A stretch of 64,000 nucleotides of DNA from Rotaria socialis (Eukaryota; Rotifera; Eurotatoria; Philodinida; Philodinidae), in contig CAJNYU010002170.1 in assembly GCA_905331475.1 (NCBI GenBank), forward strand, positions 1 through 64,000, read 5' to 3'. The notes beneath the pieces were generated by a model. It worked only from the letters and a program-made list of their open reading frames with translations, was not told the DNA's origin and did no database searches. Positions 47,238 to 58,365 of the stretch are shown here, in pieces; positions within the stretch are counted from its first letter, which is position 1; each line of letters starts with the position of its first letter. A program made the position numbers and the translations under genes.

Positions 47238-47702
47238 TCAGAAGTACTCATCATTATCGTCATGGGACTTTTGAAGTTCCATGTGTTCAGTAGAAGTTGG
47301 GAATTCGATGATTGTTGTCTTTTCGGTTGAATTGTTTGCCCGATTTGGTGACATAGGCTCTGCTTCAGGGAAAAATCTATCCATAGCTAGAACCAGTTGG
47401 TTATCCGATAGGTATCCATAATATTCCTTTTCGAACTTCTCGGTAAGAGCTGCCAACTCGTAGTCATCAATTTCACCATAATCGGAAAAGACTCGAAAAA
47501 ATAATAACTGCTATTTTCATGTAGTATGATGAGAGATGCCGATATATTTGTTTTCCGTAAAGCATATTTGTTGGACAATATCTTCTATCACGGATTGTGT
47601 TTGCAGAACTCGTTCGTCATTTTGTGGATCTTCACTTAAGCGCATGCGCTTAAATTGAACGCGAACTTCGTCTTGTTCTCCCTCCCATCGAGTTATTGCG
47701 TA
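47238..47702 (-). CDS. Coding segment trapped between two transposons, unrecognised protein
   Basis: Two exons fit: 47702-47592 (TAG acceptor, donor GTGATA) and 47510-47238, phase 0. They encode YAITRWEGEQDEVRVQFKRM, then FFRVFSDYGEIDDYELAALT, EKEYYGYLSDNQL and AMDRFFPEAEPMSPN, ending with a stop at 47238. The acidic, well-mixed composition looks like real protein, but I recognise no domain. If the donor GATGA|GTACTT near 47244 is used, the segment joins in phase to 42753-42597. It could then be the N-terminal part of the helicase, with the 4.2-kb element in an intron. Otherwise it is the 3' end of a separate, truncated gene. The 5' side abuts the element at 47707. Confidence 0.45.
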
Positions 47703-47706
47703 CCTA

Positions 47707-49896
47707 CACTGAAAAAAAAAGGTTCCATGCGGAACTTAAAAGGTTTCGTGGTGCTTTACTATACTTCAAAAGGTTTCGATCGGAAAAACGAAACCTTGTA
47801 GTAGTTCAGTTCCATCAGAGGTTTCGCAAAAAACCTTTTCAAGGTTTCGGATTCAACAAGGTGCCGTAATAAACCTTTTTAAGGTTTGGAATTCAACAAA
47901 GTTTTGTAAAATACTCCTATATCCTTTTTGGTTAACATAAGTTGTAGAGTTGCGCTTTCTGTCATTACTTTTTTTGTTGCTGAGTGAAGTTAAAACCAAT
48001 CACTTATTTTTCTGCTGCTCATCTTATTCTATCTCAAGTTCACTGTTTCTAATATTAAGTACCTCAAGCAAAAGCAAATAGTCGAAGTACTTATAATTTA
48101 TTAACGGCACTATATTTCGAATATAAATGGAACAAGCAAAGAACCACGTTGCTTATCTACAAAGTTGGTAGAACGCTTTACGTATATATTGTGGTATTAC
48201 TACAAACGTTGTTCATCTTATTCATATTTTCCACTTTTTTACATTATTTGTTTTTAACTTTTTATCGTATACTAAGTCTTCGCAGCACAAAAGAAAACTT
48301 AAAAAATGTAGACATTATGTATATATATATATATCCAAGAATGCTTTTATTTAATAATAATATTAAATCAAATATATATGCAAAATTGTCCACGTTTCAT
48401 CGAATGTAATATAATCGTGCTAGAATTTGTACCTATTACATAAAAGTTAAAATATGTAGAAGTTGTTAATGCTGAAACGACTGTATTGTATTTTATGTGA
48501 CTAACATAATCTTCTGCATAAATCTAAGATGAACCCTTTAATGATATATTTTCTTATATAAATGTATACAAACCAATACAAACGTTTCCAGCTTGAACCT
48601 TTCTTTTTTTATAACTGAGACACTTCTAGTAGCAAATGCTTCAAAAACTATTTTGCACATTTTCCACTGTTTCTTAGATACTTTTTTACTTATATATGTA
48701 TTCGTGACCGTTTTCTTTGCGATTTTTACATTCCATTTGCCTTGAAAAACAATAAACCTATAGAATAAGTTATGTCATAACTACATCGGCCGGGAAATGA
48801 GCGTTATCTCATGAAACAATTATAAGCTATACGACCGTAGAGATAGAATTCGAAACAAAATACAGAAAAGTAATTTGAAATGACTCATCTAACTTGTGCA
48901 AGTATGCTCCATTAGCAAGATTCACATTACGAATACCAAACACACACGATTTTTCTCCCGGCCTAATATCATAAAATAAATCCACGGTAACTATCATAAT
49001 AACAAACATGTTTTTTCACTTCACAATCATCGGATCACAATTGACAAAAGCCGATTACTATCAAAAAATAATAGAAACATATAATGTCTATTTACATTTA
49101 TCACAACAAAATGTATCATTGGTCAGTACAATGATAATATTAGAATTTTTCTCGTTTTAGGTCAATCCGAACAGAGAAAAAAAACAATTGTGAGTTTGAA
49201 GAGATGAAAATACTTTACTGATTGTTTAGGATGTGAATCAGTCTTTTTTTTATCAGTTGACGATGATTCATATTCACACACTGCTCTTGATTATTGTAAA
49301 ACAAAAATCTAAACGGTGAACCATTTAGATATAGGTTAAGGGTTTAAGTTAAAGGTTAGGTATAGAGTAATGGTTAGATATAGAATAAGGGTTAGATGTA
49401 GAATAAGGATATAGATTAAGAATTAGATATAGAATAAGGATATAGAATAAGGATATAGAATATGGGTTAGATATAGAATAAGGATATAGATTAAGAATTA
49501 GATATAGAATAAGGGTTAGATGTAGAATAAGGATATAGAATAAGGATATAGATTAAGGGTTGTATATAGAATAACGATGTAGATTAAGGGCTAGATGTAG
49601 AGTAAGAGGTTAACATAGGGTATACATTTAAAAGTTAAGATTTAAATTAAGGAATGAACTTGTTAACAAAGGGATAGTTACCTGAATTGTAATGGAAGCG
49701 TGAATGGTAGTATTAGTGCAAACGCAGAGGCATTGCATTCGAATGGGCAGGTTATTTGAAGTACGAAACCATTTTGAATACTAACTGGGAACGGTTCCGT
49801 ACGAAACCATATTTATACGAAATCGAAAAAAGGTTTAGATTTCGTTGCAAATCTCGGAACCTTTTTTAAGTTCCGTATGGAGCTTTTTTTTCAGTG
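47707..49896. mobile_element. 2.2-kb TA-flanked element with GGTTTCG/GAAACC arms
   Basis: The ends are CACTGAAAAAAAAAGGTTCC and, in reverse, CACTGAAAAAAAAGCTCC, flanked by TA on both sides (47705-47706 and 49897-49898). Subterminal AAAAGGTTTCG and GAAACCTT words match those in the 42883-47051 element, so the two are relatives. The interior includes a minisatellite (49318-49625). No transposase frame is seen. Confidence 0.75.
49318..49625. repeat. Minisatellite, GGTTAGATATAGAATAAG-type units
   Basis: About 300 bp of imperfect units of 12-24 bp built from TTAGATATAGAATAAGGA and TATAGAATAAGGA. Units mix GGGTTAG with GGATATAG forms. It lies inside the 2.2-kb TA-flanked element. Confidence 0.8.
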
Positions 49897-49900
49897 TATA

Positions 49901-50602
49901 CAGTAGTCGACGATCTGGACTTCGATCTGTCCAGATTCTTGTTTTTCTTGAACATCAAACAAGATTCTTTTGTCGTTCCTTCTCTACAAGATTCTTGCCA
50001 TTTTGACAAATTCCTTCTAATACAAATGAATTTCATTTAGGCATCCATATGATTGCTTCCTTTCTGTCCTATTATATTTTAATTTCGAATAAAAAAATAC
50101 AAGAAAAGTGCATTATATGTGCAAGGAAATATACAATAAGCTCATAACGCCTACAAAAAAATTAAGAAAAAGAAAAAAAAGAAACGAAAAACGCTTGATC
50201 AAAACAGTCTATTTAAAAAATATATTTGTTATAGTTCGTCCGCGCCATCTAGAAAAATAGATATAATGTTCAAACTTCTGTATATTTATAAGTATATATA
50301 TACACAAAACATCACGTGATATTTTTCTTTACGATATAATAAGAATCGTTGAAAGGAAAAGAAAAAAAGATTCTTGTCTGAATTTCAAAAAATCTTGAAT
50401 ATTTTGCCATTCTTGCCAGATTCTTATTTATCTGAGCAATCAAACAAGATTGTGCTTTTCTTGAATAATAGGCAAGAATCTTGTTTCTTTCCTGTACCGA
50501 AGAATCTTGCCTGAATATTATGATTTCAAAGAATCTTGTCTGGTCTGATATTCAAGAAAAACAAGAATCTGAACAGATCGAAGTCAAGATCATCGACTAG
50601 TG
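49901..50602. mobile_element. TIR element, 702 bp, AAGAATCTTG motif
   Basis: Inverted repeats of about 50 bp: the left end begins CAGTAGTCGACGATCTGGAC and the reversed right end begins CACTAGTCGATGATCTTGAC, both continuing through TTCGATCTGT and CAGATTCTTGTTTTTCTTGA. The arms repeat CAAGATTCTTG/AAGAATCTTG. The right flank TGTATG resembles the left flank TGTATA, a possible imperfect short duplication. It begins 4 bp after the end of the 2.2-kb element. No coding frame is present, and the superfamily is uncertain. Confidence 0.75.
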
Positions 50603-50784
50603 TGTATGAATCAACTAAAAATACATACAAAATGTCGTTTAAGAATTGTGAAACTGTTTCGTTTCTTATCTAAACAATCGATTTTAGTTATGAAAATATT
50701 TGACATAAGTAATTCTTATTTTCTTTTCTTTTTATATCCTGTCGTTAAAAACAAAAACACAACATTTTTACTTCACAAAAAAAT

Positions 50785-52095
50785 ATGCCATCAATGTGCA
50801 CTATCACCAAATGCAATGGTAATTCGTATGCCAAATGTGATTGTTGCCAGCAAATCGTATGTCTATTTCATCTGAAAGAACATCGTGATTTACTTATTTC
50901 GCAATTAAATCCATTAATTAATCAAATCACTGTACTTGAAAATCGAGTTAACGCATTCAAGGCTGAAAATATGATTGTTAATGCCTGTAAAACACTTGAA
51001 CAATGGCGTATAGACTGTTACAAGAAGATCGATAAATTCATTGAAGAAAAATCTCAGCAGCTCACTGCCTATGTGAATAGTAAAATTGATAAACAACGCG
51101 ATGATATTGATCAAATCCGATCAAAAGTAGCTAAACTTATCAATAAAGAAAATCTAAATGATCAACATCTTGATTCTATCAAATGTAAAATAATTGATCT
51201 TGAAAAAGAAATTACAAAAACTGAACAAACAACTTTTCATATTCAAATGCAATCGTTTGTTACTACCGATGATTTAATCCGAATTAAAGAATCAAATCCA
51301 TATCAATTTGATCTTTCATCGCTATCACCAGCATTTAAAACAATCAAAACTTCGAAAAAAAATTGGGCAGCATTAGCAACAAATGAAAAATATTTATTAA
51401 TTCATCAGGAATCAAATCTTTGTTTAGTAGATCAAAAATTTACAATTATTAAACAAACCCCATGGGCGTTTGGAGAAATTTGGGATATGTTTTGGTCATC
51501 TGTATTAGACCGATTTATTGTTATTAATCAAAATAGTATTTTTCTTGTCGATGACGATATCATGTCAATAAAAACGATTCAAACCTTAAATAAACATGCT
51601 TGGTGTTGTGGTACATGTTCAGAAAAGTCTTTATTTCTCGCAACATATCGACGTGGTGCATCTATTATAGAGTTGAGTTTATTACCAACAATAGAATTTG
51701 TTAAGCATTGGAAATCTCCTGAAACTTGTTCGGCAGATGAAGGCATTCATGATATGGCTTATAATGATGAAAACATTTTTATGGTTATTGAAAATCAGGT
51801 AAAAAACACTGTTCGTGTTGATTTAAGATCTTCACAAACATTAAATCGTTTATGGTCTCTTCGTATGAACAGTGCAGATAATTTAAATGTTCAAATTCGT
51901 TGTTGTTTATTTAATTATAACGAATGGATCGTTGTTTATCATGACTTAAATTGTCTTTTACATATTACAAAAGATGGAAAATTGAAAGGTTCATTTTCAT
52001 ATACACCACCTCCTCATTTCGCTTCAAGATTTGGATTCAACCATTTGGTTGTAACTACATCAACTAGTATAAACTTACATAAAATTCAATTCTAG
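50785..52095 (+). CDS. B-box-like / coiled-coil / beta-propeller protein, single exon
   Basis: A 436-residue frame. Residues 5-33 hold a compact zinc-binding cluster (CTITKC...KCDCCQQIVCLFH..EH), like a reduced B-box. Residues about 45-150 are coiled coil (LIEEKSQQL-type heptads, IDKQRDDIDQIRSKVAKLI). Residues 175-436 form repeated beta-strand blades (WAALATNEKYLLIHQ, RFIVINQNSIFLVDDD, NEWIVVYHDLNCLLHI), consistent with a propeller. The layout resembles TRIM/NHL proteins but lacks the RING, so ligase activity is not expected. It probably acts as an adaptor. This form is frequent in bdelloids. The start just precedes the zinc cluster, and an AT-rich tract forms the 5' region. Confidence 0.8.
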   Translation: MPSMCTITKCNGNSYAKCDCCQQIVCLFHLKEHRDLLISQLNPLINQITVLENRVNAFKAENMIVNACKTLEQWRIDCYKKIDKFIEEKSQQLTAYVNSKIDKQRDDIDQIRSKVAKLINKENLNDQHLDSIKCKIIDLEKEITKTEQTTFHIQMQSFVTTDDLIRIKESNPYQFDLSSLSPAFKTIKTSKKNWAALATNEKYLLIHQESNLCLVDQKFTIIKQTPWAFGEIWDMFWSSVLDRFIVINQNSIFLVDDDIMSIKTIQTLNKHAWCCGTCSEKSLFLATYRRGASIIELSLLPTIEFVKHWKSPETCSADEGIHDMAYNDENIFMVIENQVKNTVRVDLRSSQTLNRLWSLRMNSADNLNVQIRCCLFNYNEWIVVYHDLNCLLHITKDGKLKGSFSYTPPPHFASRFGFNHLVVTTSTSINLHKIQF

Positions 52096-53888
52096 GATGA
52101 AAGAAAGAAGATGTTTATTATTAAATGGACAAAAGTTTTGCTCTATATAAACAGAAATTTTCAGACTTTATTTATTAAATGCATTTCCTATATTTCATAA
52201 TAGTATTTTTATTACGACGAAAGACGATGATTTATTTTCCCTTAATAGTTGATCGAACAGACTTCTGATTAAATTCTATACACTATCGAATAACTGACTG
52301 ATCTTTCCCATGTTGCAGTAGTTCATTTTTGATAAATAATAAATGTATTAAACTTATCGCGAGAAATATTTCTATGTGCTAATATAATAGTAAAAATAAT
52401 TTGACCATAAGAAAACCTGCGCATCAAATGATATTCGTTTTATTAGTAACACATAAATGTTTTGCTCAAAGAATAATTCGATTAATTAGATGACAGATGA
52501 TTCACTATTTAGGATAACAAAAGCAGGTGCAAATAATAGAGGGCGACGCGTTTCTTCTGAATTCTGTTTACCTATTTTACTTCCAATAGTTGTTCATCAT
52601 AGGATCATTTTGAATGTCAACTCCACAAGGTATCACATGAAATCCATTTTTAGTTCAAAAGTATTTCACAAGTAATAAGATGTAAAAATTGTTCAGGTCA
52701 GTATATCTGAACAAATCCTTCGCATCAAGAAAAATAACGAAAATATTCATTTAATAGAATCTTGTTTTCGGTAACCTGCTTAGTAAATAGTATTGAGTTT
52801 TGTTTTATACATATTTTCCGATATAAATCCGTCATTATTGAATGAGATAGAATACTACGATTGTTATTCATCATTTTTAATGATAATAATAATAATGATG
52901 AACTCAATTCTAATGAATTCATAGAAAACAATTGACCTTTTTTTTCGTATAATAATATGTGAATTTTACTCAGTCAGGTCACTATATGATTCTTAATAAT
53001 GTAATAAACTTATAGCCGAAAATGTTCTAGAGAAGAAATGTACTGTTCAAAAATTTTCCTATTCATGGTGTTCACTAATTAAGAATAATTGATGATATAA
53101 ATACGATCGTCGAAGTGCTTGCCCATTAAGGGAAAGAAAATTCACAGAATTTCGAGAGTATTTTTTTTAACGAGGTTCCCACCGATGAAATATTTATAGA
53201 CTCAATAGTTTTCAATGATGGTAAATGTTTGCATTTTTCTTCGCAACATAATTTTTCATCATTCATGCATTGTAGAAGAAAAATATCGACCATAAATAAT
53301 TTTCAAGATATATATAAATATATATAATAGTAACACTTAACTTCGTACTATAAAAAAAAATGATTCCGTTGTGCTATGTTATTCCCAATGGTATTGAAAT
53401 AAGTGTTACTCGTACATAGCAGCGACATGGATTAATTGTATGCATGGAACATGCCAGTAAATTTGTTTTGAATATAGGCAGCAACTAATAAATCAACTTC
53501 TGTTTACGTTAGCATTTTGTTTATTCAATACTCTATCATATGATTGATATTGGTAAATAACTATGTACATTCACTCAACAAAGTACGTTTAGGAAAGCTA
53601 TTTTCATTACAGAATTAAACTAAAGAAATGTTTGTCATTTAGCATTAGAAGCGTAAGCTTAGTTCAAAGTTACAAAGATTTATTTATACATCGAACCAGT
53701 TCGCTTGATTTTTTAATTATAGAAATGTACATTATTTTGAGTGCAAATCTATGTATATATTTATTGGTGACTATTAACGATTCGTACTTTATAGGATTAT
53801 TTTTCTCTTTCAAATAAATTAGCTTCTTCTAACGTTGAATAAGAAAATCAATCAAATTCGCTCTTTTCGTTTCTCTTTTTCTTCTATA
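52096..53888. other. Intergenic, no gene seen
   Basis: AT-rich sequence after the propeller gene, with only short frames. AATAAT/AATAAA words near 52340 may mark its 3' end. No repeat with clear ends was found. Confidence 0.45.
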
Positions 53889-54647
53889 CAGGGGTCGCAG
53901 CGGCACTACTTTCCTGATTTTTTCCTGCTTTTTTGAGAACATTCTGATAGGTCCTGATTTCCCTTGAGTTTCCTGATTTTCCTGACTTTTTAAACAAACA
54001 TTCAACGAATGTAATGAATTGCTGAAAATAAGCAACGCGCGATTTCTTACTCCGTATTAGGCCACTTATCTTCATTTCAAACCAATTGTGAGTATTATTC
54101 CAACTGGTGAATGAAAGAGAATTTCACAAAAATTATATTTATTTATTATGTACAACTTTACAATTCAATTTATTTCCTCATTTTCTTTCGTAATTGATTA
54201 AGTGCATCGTTGTTTTGTATAATTTACTTCAAATAGGCGACTTAATGACACAACTAGAAATGCATTGATTATTTGACATCCCAGGAGTGAATAACCGTTT
54301 TACAGAACAGAGAACGATGACAACACAGAAAAATCAGCTTTCATTAAAAAAAGCTTTTAGATAACGTAACTTAGAGCGAAATCTTCAAAGACAATAGATC
54401 ATTTTTGTCCTCCCATTACTGCATAATTGAGTATGAGAAATGAACAACAAAGATATACAAAAGAGCAGAACACAAAAGTCTTTAGTTAGAAACGTTTTCC
54501 TTGACGTAACGATGTGTCAAAATTCAACATTTATGATGAATACTTATTAACCCTAATTTCCTGATTTATGAGTAAAACTCCTGATTTTTTTCTTCGGATT
54601 TCCTGACCTGATTCTTGACTTTGAATACTAGGCCGCTGCGACCCCTG
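53889..54647. mobile_element. hAT-type element, 759 bp, TTTCCTGA motif
   Basis: The ends CAGGGGTCGCAGCGGC and GCCGCTGCGACCCCTG are exact inverted complements with the CAGRG start of hAT elements. The flanking 8-mers CTTCTATA and TTTATAGA match at only 5 of 8 positions, so the duplication has decayed or the site is otherwise altered. The arms repeat TTTCCTGATTTTCCTGAC-like words. No transposase frame is present. Confidence 0.75.
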
Positions 54648-54672
54648 TTTATAGAAAGGCAAATTTGTTCTC

Positions 54673-57600
54673 TATGAGGCATCACACCTACGCCACGACT
54701 GCCATTGCTTAATCGACCTCACGGATTTAGCTGATGTTTTCTCAGTAGATGAGTACATCCGAACTAGGAATAAGTCTAAAATTTCAACTCAAACGGATGA
54801 GCCATTCTCGAGATATACTACGTGAAAGTATGGGTACTCAATCAAAATTAGACGCTGTTTTATTGCGGTGCTTTTCAGTAAATTTTCATTTTCTCTCAAG
54901 TTATAATAATTATCGCTGAGACTTTTTCACCAAAGATACTATTGACTACGAGCTATCTTTTGATAGGAATAAAATTACTTCATCCTGGAATAAATTTTGA
55001 TTGGCATCATATTTCACTTTCAGAAAGCATGCCCGCGCATTTTGGACAACTTAGTCGGATCAGTAAATTTGAATCCATTGAAAGTAGTCTCCTCTGAAAG
55101 AGCACATCAAAATGTATCGAATGATATTCTTAAAAGTTTGACAGATTAAATTTTGGCTTAGAAAAAGTCTTAACATTTTCATCGGAAAATTTGCATCTGT
55201 AAAAATTGACCTATCCGATATTTTTATTATTTCATCGCTAACAACTAGCGTTTTCGGGAAACTAACTTCATAGTTTGAGAGTACTTAAAATTTTCTGCAA
55301 ATTCATATGCAAAAATCTTGTGTTACATCTTTTTATTAAAAAAATTTTTTGCACAATAATGATGCTTTTCTTCTCAAATTCTTCTAAAGAGAGATTTTCC
55401 ATTCGTTTTTTCAATTTTTCATTCCTAGTTAAATCGAAAATACATATTGCTTCAAAATCAAATGCATAGCGCAATGGAACGCAAAATTCTCTATCATTTT
55501 ACATGCTAGAAGCTGAATCGTGAGAAATTAAAAATATCGGCTAAGTCTAATTTTTCGGCACAGGTATGCAAAAAGTATATACAAATATTTCAGACAAATT
55601 CAATTAGCATGATGCAATATATCAATTGTTGAGAAAAATTAGCGATATATAGATATAACAGAATGATATAGAAATGCGAGAAGCATGTTAAAAATCTGCT
55701 ATTAAACCGTATCGCGTAGTACTGAGAAACATTTGTCTTTAAATAACTATTGTTTATATGAAAAAAGCTGAATATTGTTTTTCGTGTTTTGAGGTCAATA
55801 AAGGTAACACGATATTCGGGTTATTCGAGTCAAGATTCGGTCTATAACCTGTATTGGATCTATTTCAGGTTGTATTGAATAGAGAATTTCCTCCTATAGA
55901 GATTAGGAATTAAATTCAATGCAGGTCATAGGGCAGAAAATGGAATTTATTCAAGAAATACTCACTTTTCCCCGTTGAACTCATAATGCATTAAAACTAT
56001 TATCAGCCTGATTTCGCTTTGAGGCCTGTGTTAGATCTGAAACCATTTTTTATCCGACGTAGACTTTCATTTTCAACCGCATGGTATCATTGTAGATGGT
56101 ATCCGCACGGAAAAATTATGAGTTCGGCTACCACCGGAGTGTAGATATATGGGTGTGATTGCGGTGAGATGTGCGGCCACAATTGATTATTTGCCACACT
56201 TTCCGACTTATTTCAAAATTTCGGGGCATTGCTTTTTCATTCCCAAGATGAAACGTTCTCACCCACGCTCACGCTCAGATATATATTCACACTCAGGTAT
56301 CTATCCAACTCATCATTTTTGTCTGATAATCCCATCTAAAATGATACTGTGCGGTAGAAAATGAAATTTTCTATCGAACAAGACCTGTTCCAGACTTAAC
56401 ACAAATCAGAGAGCAAATCGAGACTGGAATTATTAAAATATTGTACTCACTTAACGTACGCTGTTTTAATTTGTCAGTGGAAGAGAACATCTGGTAATGT
56501 ATATTTTACTTTTGATGGATGTTGAAGAAACCGTTGCTTTAAGATTAATAGGCTATTTGTGCTCAAATTTTGAAAATTTCAAAAATTTCAGCTATTATAA
56601 GTGAACATGCGTGTTTTGTAATTGTAAATTTGTATCATTTACTTCGCAGGACAAGATCTCAATTAGTATCTTATTCTCTTTTCACGATGGAGTCTGTTTT
56701 ATTCACCAGATTGTGTTGGCATCTGTTTATTTAAATCTATAGAAAACATATATTCCTATCAGAGCTCGGACGAAAGTATTTTTACTTGTACGTTTCGTAC
56801 TTTTTCAAGTAAAAGTACAAGTACCAAGTATCTTTTTGAAAGTATAAGTACAAGTACAAGCAATCATTAGATGTACTCGGTACTTGTACTTGTACTTTTA
56901 CTTGAGAAGTACGAAAAGTACAAGTGCAACTACTTGTACTTAGGGAAAAGTACTTCGTACTCATATGTTCCATTCATTAATACTCACCCAGTATAACTAT
57001 CAAGTACTTTTATCACAGTATAAGTATAAGCACCAAATACTTTACTTGAAACACCAGTAAACGTACCAAGTATTTTTTTTCTAAGTACAAGAACAGGTGT
57101 AAGTATACTTGTGAAACGACAAGTAAAAGTAAAAGTAAATATTTTCAAGTACAAGTAAAATACTTTTACTTGCTGTACTTGTAATCGTCCTAGCTCTGAT
57201 TCCTATTGACGAACGCCTGATATATCTATCGAGTGAATGTTCTCTACATGATAAAATTGTTTCTTGTAGTTCTTACATGTTTGAAAGTAGCTAAAATAGC
57301 TTATCCTCCACCGAGCCTTTAGTGTAATATTTCTTCTGCTTTAACAATTTACAAATTGGTGTTATTCACAGATTAAACTAAGGATCGTATAAAATTTCTG
57401 AATGCAGTTTAATTCTTGATCGATCAGTGCCTTTTATTGCTATTGGAAAAGTTTTTCTCGAACAAAGACAAGATGTCAGTGTCTTCGTTTATCTTGAAAC
57501 GTCATAATAAAATTCAAATTTTCGTATCATTTATTTTCACTATCTATGAATGTTTTATGTTGCTTGTATAGATATAGATTTGGTATGAGATGAAGAGGCG

Positions 57601-58365
57601 CACTGATCATTGCTCAAATATAGATCACAATGATTCTTTTCACATAGTTAAGAAGAGATAAAATAAATCATCATGATACAATCGTGTAGCACAATTTTAT
57701 CCGATTCAACATCTTGAGTAATTTCCATACGGTGATCCTCTTTGTAGAATGCATCGTATGGAAATGTACTCAGTCATAGGACTTCAAAATCAGCAGGCAA
57801 AGAATTCAACCTCTTTTCTGCATTCGCGTTCAATGAAATCGACATCGAGAGTTTTGACAGTAGCAGTAGAAATAAATTGCTCATATCATTAGGTGAAGAT
57901 AACGAGGATGAACGGTTCTAGAAACAGCAGCATTTTCTTAAAGTTTCAAAAAATTAATGATTCATAAAATTTTTTAATTATGTGTTGCTTGCATGCTTTC
58001 TGAAAGTGAAATATGATGCCAATTAAAATTTATTCCAGGATGAAGTAATTTTATTCCTATCAAAAGATAGCTCGTAGTCAATAGTATCTTTGGTGAAAAA
58101 GTCTCAGCGATAATTATTATAACTTGAGAGAAAATGAAAATTTACTGAAAAGCACCGCAATGAAACAGCGTCTAATTTTGATTGAGTACCCATACTTTCA
58201 CGTGGTATATCTCGAGAATGGCTCATCCGTTTGAGTTGAAATTTTAGACTTATTCCTAGTTCGGACGTACGCTTCTACTGAGAAAATATCAGCCAAATCC
58301 GTGAGATCGATTAAGCAAGGTTTCGTAGAAAACGGTTGTGTCTAAGATATGATGCCTCCTATGAG
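54673..58365. mobile_element. 3.7-kb element with ~360-bp terminal inverted repeats
   Basis: The left arm 54673-55032 and right arm 57991-58365 are inverted copies with few differences; both contain GGAATAAGTCTAAAATTTCA and TTGACTACGAGCTATCTTTT. The ~3-kb interior is AT-rich, has no long frame, and hosts a younger hAT-type MITE at 56760-57198. Long arms like these occur in Mutator-type and some other DNA transposons, but no flanking duplication could be fixed. A chromosomal inverted duplication is the alternative. Confidence 0.7.
56760..57198. mobile_element. hAT-type MITE, 439 bp, AAGTACAAGTA motif
   Basis: The ends are CAGAGCTCGGACGAAAGTA and the complement of GTAATCGTCCTAGCTCTG. The flanks are identical 8-mers ATTCCTAT (56752-56759 and 57199-57206). 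The interior is almost entirely AAGTACAAGTA/TACTTGTACTT words. It is nested inside the 3.7-kb inverted-repeat element. Confidence 0.88.

Noticed and set aside
54673..58365. Possible origin or centromere-like inverted repeat
   Set aside because: Nothing beyond the inverted arms supports this; a transposon or local inversion is simpler.
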